Origin: Acidobacteriota bacterium
GTDB taxonomy: Bacteria; Acidobacteriota; Vicinamibacteria; Vicinamibacterales; UBA2999
DNA length: 45,107 bases
Assembly (NCBI GenBank): GCA_016871195.1
Contig: VFZN01000008.1
Coordinates: 62,501-107,607 of the forward strand
Direction: 5' to 3'
The translations under genes were made by a program, and so were the position numbers. A model generated the notes under the pieces. That model did no database searches. It saw nothing but the letters and a program-made list of their open reading frames with translations, and was not told the DNA's origin. Shown here piece by piece: positions 29,441-37,378 of the stretch (positions are counted from its first letter, which is position 1; each line of letters opens with the position of its first letter).

Positions 29441-29713
29441 GTGCAGATGGCCCGCGTGATCGGTGATGTGGTCGCCAGCCGCAAGGATTCCCTGCTGACG
29501 GCCGTGCCCCTGCTGCTGATTCAACCCATCGGGGCCGACGGGCAGTCGGTCGGTCATGCCCTTGTGGCCGTCGACAGCGTCGGTGCGGGTGCGGGTGAGA
29601 CCGTGTTCTTTGTGCGAGGCAAGGAAGCCTCATTCCCGTTTCATCCTGTGGACGTGCCCACCGATGCGGGCATCGTCGGCATCGTCGATCACTGGCACGT
29701 GGCGGCGGTATGA
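29441..29713 (+). CDS. BMC-P shell vertex protein (EutN/CcmL family), copy 2
   Basis: A 90-residue EutN/CcmL paralogue: MARVIGDVVASRKDSLLTAVPLLLIQP, then VAVDSVGAGAGETVFFVRGKEAS and DAGIVGIVDHWHV. The GTG at 29441 gives two extra residues before the ATG at 29447; the ATG matches the usual N-terminus better. The stretch after the glycine-rich turn is FPFHPVDVPT, unlike the other two copies. It overlaps copy 3 by four bases (ATGA, 29710-29713). Confidence 0.93.
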   Translation: MQMARVIGDVVASRKDSLLTAVPLLLIQPIGADGQSVGHALVAVDSVGAGAGETVFFVRGKEASFPFHPVDVPTDAGIVGIVDHWHVAAV

Positions 29714-30000
29714 CTCTCGGGCGCGTGGTGGGCCAGGTGGTGTCGACGCAGAAGCGCCCGCAGTTTGCTGGCGCGACCCTGCTGTTGGTGCAACCGGTAC
29801 ACCCTGATGGCACGCCGCGAGGAGCGACCCTGCTGGCCGTGGACAGTGTGGGCGCCGGCGTGGGCGAGCGTGTGCTTGTGGTGATTGAGGGGCGTGCTGC
29901 CAGCGAAGCCCTCGGCAGGCGCGCAGCGCCGGTCGATGCCGCCATCATTGGCATTGTCGATACTGTCACCCTGTCAGACCAGACCTCTGGTGCCGCATGA
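29710..30000 (+). CDS. BMC-P shell vertex protein (EutN/CcmL family), copy 3
   Basis: A 96-residue EutN/CcmL paralogue: MTLGRVVGQVVSTQKRPQFAGATLLLVQP, then LAVDSVGAGVGERVLVVIEGRAASEALG and DAAIIGIVDTVTL. It is slightly longer at the C-terminus (SDQTSGAA) than copies 1 and 2. The stop overlaps the start of the small cysteine-rich protein (ATGA), which ties that gene to the shell operon. Confidence 0.94.
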   Translation: MTLGRVVGQVVSTQKRPQFAGATLLLVQPVHPDGTPRGATLLAVDSVGAGVGERVLVVIEGRAASEALGRRAAPVDAAIIGIVDTVTLSDQTSGAA

Positions 30001-30257
30001 CTGACGAAGGGCTGCGTCAGCTGATTCGCGAGGCCGTGGCCCGCCATACGGGTTCGTCGCCACGGACCGACGTGAGGCCGGATACGGGCCGTGTGGATTC
30101 TCTTGACGGTGGTCGAGTGGCGCTGTCTGACCCGTTACGTCCCTCGATGGCGTTTTCCCTGTATGTCGTGCCACGTCCTGCAGGCGAGACCGACTGCGTG
30201 ATCGAACCCGGCACCCGCTGTGACCACTGCGGCTATTGCCTTTCGCACGGACACTGA
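29997..30257 (+). CDS. Small Cys/His-cluster protein with N-terminal encapsulation-like helix
   Basis: An 86-residue protein of a kind I do not recognise. Residues 4-17 (EGLRQLIREAVARH) form an amphipathic helix like the encapsulation peptides of microcompartment cargo, and share the pattern L-x2-L-I-x2-A-V with the aldolase C-terminus. A polar linker and a short beta-rich segment (MAFSLYVVPRP) follow. The C-terminus holds Cys67, Cys75, Cys78, Cys81, His84 and His86 (C-x7-C-x2-C-x2-C-x2-H-x-H), a likely zinc or iron-sulfur site. It overlaps BMC-P copy 3 by ATGA and the dehydrogenase by TGATG, so all are translated together. Role unknown; lumenal metal protein or assembly scaffold are options. 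Confidence 0.8.
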   Translation: MTDEGLRQLIREAVARHTGSSPRTDVRPDTGRVDSLDGGRVALSDPLRPSMAFSLYVVPRPAGETDCVIEPGTRCDHCGYCLSHGH

Positions 30258-31198
30258 TGGCTTCGATTCTCGTGACGCGCACGCTGCCCGACGCAGTGCT
30301 CTCCCGCCTGCGCGGGGCGGCCGAGATTGACGTCTGGGCCGAGCCGCAGGCGATTCCCCGCGAGACCCTGCTGTCTCGAGTCCGCGGGCGCGATGCACTG
30401 GTCTGCCTGCTGACGGATCGCATCGACAGCGAGGTGCTCGATGCGGCCGGCCCCTCGCTGCGGGTGGTGGCCAACGTGGCGGTGGGCTACAACAACATCG
30501 ATGTGGCCGCGTGCCGGGCGCGTCACGTGACGGTCACCAACACGCCGGATGTACTGACCAACGCGTGCGCCGACTTTACGTGGGGCCTCATCCTGGCCAT
30601 CACGCGTCGGCTCGGGGAAGGTGAACGCGTGGTACGTGCGGGGCGCTGGGGCGGCTGGGCGCTCGATTACATGCTGGGCATGGAACTGCGCGGCAAGCAG
30701 CTGGGCATCGTCGGCCTGGGGCGCATCGGCGTGGCCGTGGCAGAGAAGGCTTCGGCCTTCGGCATGCGGGTGGCCTATAGCGGTCGTCGGCCGGTGGAGA
30801 TGCCAGGGGCCGTGCATCTGTCCCTCGAGGAGCTGCTGCGCACGTCAGATGTGGTGTCGCTGCACTGCCCGAGCACCCCGGAGACGCTGCACCTGATGAA
30901 TGCCGCGCGACTGTCGCTGATGCGACCGACGGCCTATCTCATCAATACCTCGCGCGGGCCGGTGGTGGACGAGGCGGCGCTGGCGGACGCGCTGCAGTCG
31001 GGGCGGCTGGCAGGGGCGGCGCTCGATGTGTATGAGCGCGAACCGGAGATTCATCCGGCGCTGTTCGGGCTCGAGAATGCCCTGCTGATTCCGCACCTGG
31101 CAAGTGCCACGACCGAGACACGCACAGCCATGGCCGACCTGGCCGCATCGAATGCGCTGGCCGTGCTGGCCGGGCAGCCGGCGGTCACGCCGGTCTGA
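30257..31198 (+). CDS. D-isomer-specific 2-hydroxyacid dehydrogenase (glyoxylate/hydroxypyruvate reductase-like)
   Basis: A 313-residue NAD(P)-dependent dehydrogenase. The nucleotide fold has GLGRIG (153-158). The catalytic residues are Arg233 (NTSRGPVVDE), Glu262 (EREPEIHP) and His280 (LIPHLASAT). The family reduces 2-ketoacids such as glyoxylate, hydroxypyruvate or pyruvate. It has neither an N- nor a C-terminal extension, so it is probably not packed into the shell. Its TGATG coupling to the cysteine-rich gene suggests a role beside the compartment, possibly balancing NADH or handling a ketoacid product. A start 21 bases upstream inside the previous gene was rejected. Confidence 0.9.
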   Translation: MASILVTRTLPDAVLSRLRGAAEIDVWAEPQAIPRETLLSRVRGRDALVCLLTDRIDSEVLDAAGPSLRVVANVAVGYNNIDVAACRARHVTVTNTPDVLTNACADFTWGLILAITRRLGEGERVVRAGRWGGWALDYMLGMELRGKQLGIVGLGRIGVAVAEKASAFGMRVAYSGRRPVEMPGAVHLSLEELLRTSDVVSLHCPSTPETLHLMNAARLSLMRPTAYLINTSRGPVVDEAALADALQSGRLAGAALDVYEREPEIHPALFGLENALLIPHLASATTETRTAMADLAASNALAVLAGQPAVTPV

Positions 31199-31214
31199 GA
31201 CCACAGGGACGCGG

Positions 31215-31901
31215 ATGGCACACCGGCGACCGAAGGCGGCAGTGGTGGAGCGGGTCATGCGCACGCTGGCCCGGGAGATTGACGGCATGGAACTGCCGGC
31301 GATCGAGAAGCTGTCCGAGAGCCAGCAAGAGAATGCCTTCCAGATTCTGATCGCGACGCTGCTTTCGGCGCGCACGCAGGATGCGACGACGCTGGCGGCA
31401 TCGACGCGACTGTTCCGACGGGCGCGCACGCCGCGGAGTCTCGCGCGCCTGCCCGTGCGCGAGATCGAGCGGCTGATCTATCCGGTGAGCTTCTATCGGA
31501 CCAAGGCCGAACACGTGCAGGCGACAGCCGACATTGTGGCGACGACCTACGGCGGGCGCGTGCCTGACCGCCTGGAAGACCTCGTGCGCCTGCCAGGTGT
31601 GGGGCGCAAGACGGCGACGCTGGTGATGATTCTGGCGTTCGGCAGCCAGCAGCACATCTGCGTTGATACGCACGTGCACCGCATTTCCAACCGCCTCGGC
31701 TGGGTAGAGACGCGCACGCCTGACGACACCGAACAGGCGCTTTATCGCAATACGGATGCGCGGTGGTGGCCTTTGATTAATCTGTATCTGGTGACCTGGG
31801 GCCAGAATGTCTGTCGCCCGGTCTATCCCCGTTGCGGGGCGTGCGCTTTGGCGGCCAGCTGCCCGCGCCTCGGAGTTTCCACGCCGTCGAGGCAGACATG
31901 A
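31215..31901 (+). CDS. nth: Endonuclease III (DNA glycosylase/AP lyase)
   Basis: A 228-residue base-excision repair enzyme for oxidised pyrimidines. The helix-hairpin-helix is LVRLPGVGRKTA, with catalytic Lys132 and Asp151 (ICVDTHVHR). The [4Fe-4S] loop is complete: Cys200-x6-Cys207-x2-Cys210-x5-Cys216. The start ATG at 31215 lies 16 bases after the dehydrogenase; the upstream in-frame ATG would sit inside that gene. The stop overlaps the next start (ATGA). Confidence 0.95.
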   Translation: MAHRRPKAAVVERVMRTLAREIDGMELPAIEKLSESQQENAFQILIATLLSARTQDATTLAASTRLFRRARTPRSLARLPVREIERLIYPVSFYRTKAEHVQATADIVATTYGGRVPDRLEDLVRLPGVGRKTATLVMILAFGSQQHICVDTHVHRISNRLGWVETRTPDDTEQALYRNTDARWWPLINLYLVTWGQNVCRPVYPRCGACALAASCPRLGVSTPSRQT

Positions 31902-32527
31902 TGACGCTACGAATCTCCACGGTTGGTCACCTCCTGGTGAGCGCACTGCTGTTCGCAGTGGCGCTCGTGCCCGTGGGGGCACAGGCCCCGGCGCCCCGCT
32001 TGGGCGGCAGCCAGGCCCGTCCCTCGACGCCGCCGGCGAAGCCTGGTGTCACCTCGCCGGGGGCCGGTCCGGTGGTGGTGGTCGAGACAGTCAAGGGCAC
32101 GTTCGAGTTCGAGACGTATCCGAACGAGGCACCCAAGACGGTGGAACGCATCCTGGCCCTCATTGCCAAGCGCTTCTACAACGGGCAGCGGGTGCACCGG
32201 GTCGAGCCAGGGTTTGTGGTGCAGATGGGCGATCCGACCTCGCGCGATATGACCAAGCAGGACTGGTGGGGTCGGCAGGGCAGCGGCACGCCCATCGGCG
32301 TGGCCGAGATCTCGAAGCTGCGCAAGCACGTGCGCGGAGCCGTGGCCCTCGCGCACAGCGGCAACGCCACGCGGGGGGACAGCCAGTTCTTCATCACGCT
32401 GACGCCGCAGCCCAAGCTCGACGGGCAGTTTGCCGTGTTCGGCAAGGTCATCAGCGGGATGGATGTCATCGGCAAGCTTGCCGTTACCGATCGCATCGTG
32501 CGCGTGACGGTGCGCGGGACGAGCTAG
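31898..32527 (+). CDS. Exported peptidyl-prolyl cis-trans isomerase, cyclophilin type
   Basis: A 209-residue protein with a signal peptide (residues 1-28, ending VGAQA), a Pro-rich linker and a cyclophilin domain from about 57. Motifs include YPNEAPKTVERILALIAKRFYNGQRVHRVEPGFVVQMGDP, GAVALAHSGNATRGDSQFFITL and LDGQFAVFGKVISGMDV. It should help protein folding in the periplasm. ATG codons at 31898 and 31901 are both possible; the first overlaps the nth stop. Confidence 0.92.
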   Translation: MMTLRISTVGHLLVSALLFAVALVPVGAQAPAPRLGGSQARPSTPPAKPGVTSPGAGPVVVVETVKGTFEFETYPNEAPKTVERILALIAKRFYNGQRVHRVEPGFVVQMGDPTSRDMTKQDWWGRQGSGTPIGVAEISKLRKHVRGAVALAHSGNATRGDSQFFITLTPQPKLDGQFAVFGKVISGMDVIGKLAVTDRIVRVTVRGTS

Positions 32528-32536
32528 GGCCTAGCT

Positions 32537-33178
32537 GTGCTGACCGTCAACGAAATTTTCCATTCCATTCAGGGTGAGTCGACACTGGCTGGTGTGCCGT
32601 GCGTCTTCGTGCGGTTGACTGCATGCGACCTGCGGTGTCGGTGGTGCGACACCCCGTATGCCTTCCATGAAGGTCGGAAGCAGTCGGTTGAGGATGTGAT
32701 GGCCCAGGTGGATGCCTATGGCTGTCCGACAGTGGAAATCACCGGTGGCGAACCCCTGCTGCAGCCCGATGTGATTCCGCTGATGTCGCAGTTGCTGGCG
32801 CGCAGATATCGGGTGCTGGTTGAAACCGGGGGGCACCGCAGCATCGCGGGCGTGCCTGCTGGGGTGATTCGCATTGTCGACATCAAGTGTCCGGGATCGG
32901 GAGAAGCCGACCGCACAGACTGGACAAACCTGGCGCTGCTGACGCCGCTCGATCAGGTGAAGTTTGTGCTGGCCGACCGTGCCGACTATGAGTTTGCGCG
33001 CGACGTCGTTACGCGTGAACACCTGGCCGACCGCTGCGGCGCGGTACTGCTGTCACCGGTGCACGGCGAACTGGCCCTGAAGCCGCTGGCCGAATGGATG
33101 CTGGCTGACCGGCTGCCGGTGCGGCTGCAGGTGCAGATGCACAAGTACATCTGGGATCCGCAGACGCGAGGCGTCTAG
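32537..33178 (+). CDS. queE: 7-carboxy-7-deazaguanine synthase QueE
   Basis: A 213-residue radical SAM enzyme that makes 7-carboxy-7-deazaguanine from carboxytetrahydropterin. The cluster motif Cys30-x3-Cys34-x2-Cys37 (ACDLRCRWCDTPYAF) has the CxxxCxxC spacing. ITGGEPLLQ is the GGE motif, and EIFHSIQGES at residues 6-15 is a QueE hallmark. The C-terminus ends QVQMHKYIWDP. It is followed by queC after 9 bases; together they supply preQ0 for queuosine or related 7-deazapurine products. queD and queF are not in the window. Confidence 0.95.
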   Translation: MLTVNEIFHSIQGESTLAGVPCVFVRLTACDLRCRWCDTPYAFHEGRKQSVEDVMAQVDAYGCPTVEITGGEPLLQPDVIPLMSQLLARRYRVLVETGGHRSIAGVPAGVIRIVDIKCPGSGEADRTDWTNLALLTPLDQVKFVLADRADYEFARDVVTREHLADRCGAVLLSPVHGELALKPLAEWMLADRLPVRLQVQMHKYIWDPQTRGV

Positions 33179-33187
33179 GGCGCAACC

Positions 33188-33916
33188 ATGGCAGAGACTG
33201 TGACGGCACCCGTGTCCCCGCGGGCTGCGACCGAGCGTCGGGCCGTGCTGCTGCTGAGCGGCGGACTCGACTCGTACACCGCCGGGGCCCTGGCGAAACG
33301 TGACGGGTTCACGCTGTATGCACTCAGCCTGCAGTATGGTCAGCGGCATGCGGTGGAGCTCGAGGCGGCGACGCGCGTCGCGGCCGACCTCGGGGTGGCG
33401 CGTCATTTGACGCTTGACCTGAACCTGGCCGCCCTGGGCGGGTCGTCCCTGACGTCGACAGGGATGGCTGTGCCGAAGGATCGGGCGGTGGTGCCCGATG
33501 AAATTCCGTCGACCTACGTGCCGGCACGCAACACCATCTTCCTGTCCATCGCCCTCGGCTGGGCCGAGGTGCTCGGGGCGACTGATCTGGTGATTGGTGT
33601 CAACGCGCTCGATTACTCGGGCTATCCCGACTGCCGCCCCGACTTCATTGCCGCGTTCGAGCGGGTGGCCCAGCTGGCGACCCGGGCTGGGGTCGAGGGG
33701 CAACGGTTCACGATTCACACGCCTCTCATTGCCATGCGAAAGGCTGACATCATCCGCGCAGGGCTGTCGCTGGGGCTGCGCTATGAGCTGACGCGCAGCT
33801 GCTATGACCCCGACTGCGACGGCCTGCCGTGCGGCCGGTGCGACAGCTGCCAGCTTCGCGCGGCCGGCTTTGCCGACGCGGGCGTGACCGATCCGCTGAT
33901 GGAGCGGCAGCGCTGA
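33188..33916 (+). CDS. queC: 7-cyano-7-deazaguanine synthase QueC
   Basis: A 242-residue ATP-dependent enzyme that turns the carboxylate made by QueE into preQ0. The PP-loop is [32 protein letters not shown] and the [17 protein letters not shown] segment are family hallmarks, and the C-terminal zinc site is [17 protein letters not shown]. The next gene starts at the base after its stop codon (TGAATG). Confidence 0.96.
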   Translation: MAETVTAPVSPRAATERRAVLLLSGGLDSYTAGALAKRDGFTLYALSLQYGQRHAVELEAATRVAADLGVARHLTLDLNLAALGGSSLTSTGMAVPKDRAVVPDEIPSTYVPARNTIFLSIALGWAEVLGATDLVIGVNALDYSGYPDCRPDFIAAFERVAQLATRAGVEGQRFTIHTPLIAMRKADIIRAGLSLGLRYELTRSCYDPDCDGLPCGRCDSCQLRAAGFADAGVTDPLMERQR

Positions 33917-35335
33917 ATGGCCACATCGCGTCCGCTGAGGCAGCAGGTGCTGCTGGGGGTGCTGGCGCTCGCCGTGCTGGTGGTGCTCGGCGCAGTGGCC
34001 GTCTATGAGGTGAACTATCAGACCAAGGTACAGGAGCTGTATGAAGAGACGAGCCGCCTGGCGGCCGTTGTCGAGGTGCAGATCGACGAGCGTGTCCGTC
34101 AGACCGGGATGACGGCTGTGACGGTGGCATCCGTGTCAGCGCTGTTTGATCAGGTGCCGCTGCCGGACGGCTCGATCCTGACGCTGACCGACCGCACCAG
34201 CCGCGTGCTCGCCCGCAGTGTCGATGCCGCTCGCTATGTGGGCAGGCACACGGAGGGTGATGGCACGGCGGTTCACCCTCCGGAGTCGCTGCCGCCGGTG
34301 GAGCGGCGGATGGGGCTCGATGGCATCGAGCGGATTCTCGCGCATGTGCTGATTGCCGAAGGCGCATGGGTTTTGAGTGTTGGCATCCCTGCGTCGGTCG
34401 CCCGCGACCGCACATCGCCCATGGTGCTGCTCGTGCCGTTCATCACGATGGCGCTGGTGCTGGCTCTGCTGCTGCTGAGTTGGCGTGCGATTCGTGCCCT
34501 GGCCACGGTCAGCGAATTGGCCACGCGTGCGGCCGGCGGTGACCTGTCGGTTAAGGCAACCTCCGACCTCGGGGTGGCCGGACTGAATCAGCTGCGAGAC
34601 AATCTGACAGATACCATCGGTCGCCTGCGCGAGACGCAGCAGGCCCTGGCGGCCCAGGTCGAGGAAGAACGCCGCATCCGCAGTGAGAAAGACGCGCTGC
34701 AGCACAAGCTGAAGCGTCAGGAGCGCCTGGCCGCCGTCGGTGACCTGGTGTCAGGTGTCGCGCACGAACTCAACAACCCCCTGCAGGCCATCGTCGGATT
34801 TTCGGAACTGCTGTCGATGCGCACGGACCTCGCGGATGGCGTGAAGCGCGAACTGAGAGTGATTCAGCGGGAAGGGGAGCGCGCCGGCGGTATTGTCCGA
34901 AACCTGCAGCGGTTTGCCGGACAGTCCTCGGAACCGGCACCGGTCCGCCTGCAGGACGCGGTGGCCTCTGTGCTCGAACTGCGCGGCCGCAAACTCGAGA
35001 ATCTGGGCATTCGGATCGACATCGCCAACCGGTCGCGGGGCACCGTGCTGGGGGTGTTCACCGAATTGCAACAGGTGGTGCTGGGCTTCCTCGCGAATGC
35101 CGAGATAGCCATGCGTGATGTGCCCGTTACGCAACGCCGATTGGTCATCCGTACGTTCGATGGCCCCCATGCGGTGCGCCTCGAAGTGGAAGACAGCGGT
35201 GCGGGCGTGCCTGAGGAAGACGAGCCGAAGTTGTTCCAGCCATTCTTCACGACGCGGTCCGTGGGCGAAGGCACGGGCTTGGGCCTGTCGACCAGCGGCG
35301 GTGCCGTATTCTTCTTCGAGCTACCCCTGACATGA
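33917..35335 (+). CDS. Membrane sensor histidine kinase with shortened ATPase domain
   Basis: A 472-residue orphan kinase. Membrane helices at about 11-30 and 168-187 flank a periplasmic sensor region (31-167). A HAMP-like linker (188-240) and a coiled coil (about 240-272) follow. The phosphoacceptor is His283 in VAHELNNPLQAIVGFSELL. In the ATPase domain the N box (LANAEIAM, Asn393), G1 box (DSGAGVP), F box (FFTT) and G2 box (GEGTGLGLS, 450-458) are present. After GLGLS the protein goes straight to TSGGAVFFFELPLT, so the usual 20 or more residues with the HGG segment are missing. This looks like a short in-frame deletion and may weaken or abolish ATP handling. No response regulator gene is adjacent. 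Confidence 0.85.
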   Translation: MATSRPLRQQVLLGVLALAVLVVLGAVAVYEVNYQTKVQELYEETSRLAAVVEVQIDERVRQTGMTAVTVASVSALFDQVPLPDGSILTLTDRTSRVLARSVDAARYVGRHTEGDGTAVHPPESLPPVERRMGLDGIERILAHVLIAEGAWVLSVGIPASVARDRTSPMVLLVPFITMALVLALLLLSWRAIRALATVSELATRAAGGDLSVKATSDLGVAGLNQLRDNLTDTIGRLRETQQALAAQVEEERRIRSEKDALQHKLKRQERLAAVGDLVSGVAHELNNPLQAIVGFSELLSMRTDLADGVKRELRVIQREGERAGGIVRNLQRFAGQSSEPAPVRLQDAVASVLELRGRKLENLGIRIDIANRSRGTVLGVFTELQQVVLGFLANAEIAMRDVPVTQRRLVIRTFDGPHAVRLEVEDSGAGVPEEDEPKLFQPFFTTRSVGEGTGLGLSTSGGAVFFFELPLT

Positions 35336-36543
35336 GCACCCGACGCCTGTACTACACCGACGCGTCCTGCCTCAAGTTTGAGGCGACCGTGGCCAGTTGC
35401 CAGCCGCTGGCTGACGCGGACGGCACCGCCCCGCGATTCGCCGTCACGCTCGACCAGACCGCGTTCTATCCCACCTCGGGCGGCCAGCCGTTCGACACGG
35501 GCCGGCTGGGGCCTGCCGCCGTCTGCGACGTGCGCGACGATGAGGACGCCGACGCGGTGCTGCATGTGACCGATCAGCCCATCACAGCGGGGACGCGCGT
35601 TCGCGGCGTGATCGACGAGGCGCGCCGTTTCGACCACCGGCAGCAGCACACTGGGCAGCACATCCTGTCGGCCGTGTTCGATGCCCGGTATGGAGTGCGG
35701 ACAGAGAGCTTCCACCTCGGGACCGAGAGCAGTTCGATTGATCTCGCCCGTGCAGTGACACCGGACGAGCTGACCGGCGCTGTGGCCGAGGCGAACCGAG
35801 TCGTCTGGGACGACCGACCGGTGACGGTGCGCTTTGTCGAGGCCGATGAGGCGGCGCGCCTGCCGCTGCGCAAGGCACCGGCGCGCACGGGCCGGCTGCG
35901 GCTGATTGAGATTGCCGACTGCGACCTGTCGGCGTGTGGCGGGACGCATGTGGATCGCACAGGTGGCGTCGGCATCATCGCGGCGAGCCACGCCGAGCGA
36001 TTCCGCGGGGGCACGCGGGTGACCTTCCTGTGCGGAAGCCGGGTGCTGCGGCAGTTTGCGCTGTGGCGTGATGCGCTGGCGGCGACCGGGCGGGTGCTGT
36101 CGGTGTCGCCAGAGGAGCTAGCCCCGGCCATCGAGCGCCTGCAGCATGAGCAGCGCCAGATGCAGAAGCAGATGCGCGGGCTTCAGGAGCAGCTGGCGGT
36201 CTTCGAGGCCGAGGCGCTGGCGGCGTCGGCTGAGCGCGCACCGGGTCATGCGGTGGTCGTGCGGGTGATGCCTGGCCTCGATGCGGTCGCGCTGAAGGCG
36301 CAGGCTGCAGCGCTGGTGGCGCGTGAGGGGCTGGCCGCCGCACTTTTCTCGTCAGACACGCCGGCACTGGTCGTGGTGGCCCGCCATCCGTCGGTGCCGG
36401 TGGATGCGGGCGCAGTCGTGAAGGCCCTGCATGCGGCGTTTGGCGGCAAAGGGGGCGGACGGCCCGACCTGGCGCAGGGCGGAGGCCTGACAGCAGCCCC
36501 CGATGCGCTGGTGGCTGCCGCGCGTGCACTGCTGCTGGGGTGA
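35332..36543 (+). CDS. AlaX-like alanyl-tRNA editing protein with DHHA1 domain
   Basis: A 403-residue protein built like the editing part of alanyl-tRNA synthetase without the catalytic core. Residues about 1-250 form the editing domain with zinc ligands in QHTGQHILSAVF (HxxxH) and CGGTHVDRTGG. A coiled coil follows (LQHEQRQMQKQMRGLQEQL), then a C-terminal DHHA1 domain ending FGGKGGGRPDLAQGGG. It should clear Ser or Gly mischarged onto tRNA-Ala. This is the long AlaX type. It overlaps the kinase stop (ATGA). Confidence 0.9.
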   Translation: MSTRRLYYTDASCLKFEATVASCQPLADADGTAPRFAVTLDQTAFYPTSGGQPFDTGRLGPAAVCDVRDDEDADAVLHVTDQPITAGTRVRGVIDEARRFDHRQQHTGQHILSAVFDARYGVRTESFHLGTESSSIDLARAVTPDELTGAVAEANRVVWDDRPVTVRFVEADEAARLPLRKAPARTGRLRLIEIADCDLSACGGTHVDRTGGVGIIAASHAERFRGGTRVTFLCGSRVLRQFALWRDALAATGRVLSVSPEELAPAIERLQHEQRQMQKQMRGLQEQLAVFEAEALAASAERAPGHAVVVRVMPGLDAVALKAQAAALVAREGLAAALFSSDTPALVVVARHPSVPVDAGAVVKALHAAFGGKGGGRPDLAQGGGLTAAPDALVAAARALLLG

Positions 36544-36551
36544 GACGCGCG

Positions 36552-37319
36552 TCAGCGCGGCGCCATCCGCAGGGCGCCGTCGAGTCTGATGGTCTCGCCG
36601 TTGAGCAGTTCGTTCTCGACAATGTGACGCACGAGGGCGCCAAACTCCGAGGGGCGTCCGAGCCGCGACGGAAACGGCACTTGCTGCCCCAGTGACACAC
36701 GGGCAGCCTCTGGCAGGCCGGCCAGCAGGGGCGTATCCATGATGCCGGGCGCAATTGTGACGCAGCGGATGCCCAGCCCTGCGCATTCGCGGGCCACCGG
36801 CAGGGTGAGTCCGACGATGCCGGCCTTCGAGGCCGCGTAGGCAGGCTGCCCAATCTGTCCGTCGTAAGCGGCAATGGATGCGGTGTTGACAATGACGCCG
36901 CGTTCCCCCGACTCGCGAGGCGTGTTCTGTGCCATGGCCGCGATGGCCAGACGCATGACGTTGAACGTGCCGAGCAGGTTGATGCGGATCGTACGTTCGA
37001 ACAGGTCGAGGGCGTGCGGGCCGTTCTTGCCGAGCACCTTGGCTGCCGGTGCGATGCCGGCGGCATTGACGATGCCGTCGAGGCGACCGAAGCGGGTGAC
37101 GGCCAGCGTGATGGCTGTCTGCACTTGGGCTTCATCGGCGACATCGGCCTGCGCGAAGACGGCGGCATCGCCGAAAGCGGCCGCGGTGGCGGCGCCGGTC
37201 TCGGCGTTGATGTCGACGAGCACGACCCGGGCGCCGGCAGCAATGAGGGCTTCAGCAGCGGCGCGCCCGAGGCCTGAGGCTCCGCCGGTGACGAGAAATG
37301 TGGACGCGGGAATATGCAT
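36552..37319 (-). CDS. Short-chain dehydrogenase, 3-hydroxyacyl-CoA dehydrogenase type II-like
   Basis: A 255-residue SDR enzyme. The cofactor motif is TGGASGLG (11-18) with Asp36 in VLVDIN, which favours NAD. NAAG is at 85-88. The catalytic residues are Ser148, Tyr161 and Lys165 ([23 protein letters not shown]). The DGQIGQ segment and PGIMDTPLL are characteristic of HSD10-type 3-hydroxy-2-methylacyl-CoA dehydrogenases, so a role in fatty acid or branched-chain acyl-CoA breakdown is likely. It is transcribed away from the aldehyde dehydrogenase. The 59-base gap between the start codons holds a 19-bp palindrome. Confidence 0.88.
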   Translation of the reverse strand: MHIPASTFLVTGGASGLGRAAAEALIAAGARVVLVDINAETGAATAAAFGDAAVFAQADVADEAQVQTAITLAVTRFGRLDGIVNAAGIAPAAKVLGKNGPHALDLFERTIRINLLGTFNVMRLAIAAMAQNTPRESGERGVIVNTASIAAYDGQIGQPAYAASKAGIVGLTLPVARECAGLGIRCVTIAPGIMDTPLLAGLPEAARVSLGQQVPFPSRLGRPSEFGALVRHIVENELLNGETIRLDGALRMAPR

Positions 37320-37357
37320 GGATGTATCGGTCGTGACGGAGGAAGGGGAGGCGAGAC

Positions 37358-37376
37358 GACTAGAATGATTCTAGTC
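37358..37376. promoter_or_regulatory. 19-bp perfect palindrome, candidate operator
   Basis: The sequence GACTAGAATGATTCTAGTC has two perfect 9-bp arms around a single central G. It lies in the divergent promoter region of the SDR and aldehyde dehydrogenase genes and ends two bases before the ATG at 37379. Size, symmetry and place fit a TetR-family (or similar dimeric) repressor site, and similar sites control acyl-CoA metabolism genes in other bacteria. No regulator gene is nearby. Being so close to the ATG, it would overlap the ribosome-binding region or the transcription start of the dehydrogenase. Confidence 0.7.
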
Positions 37377-37378
37377 TG

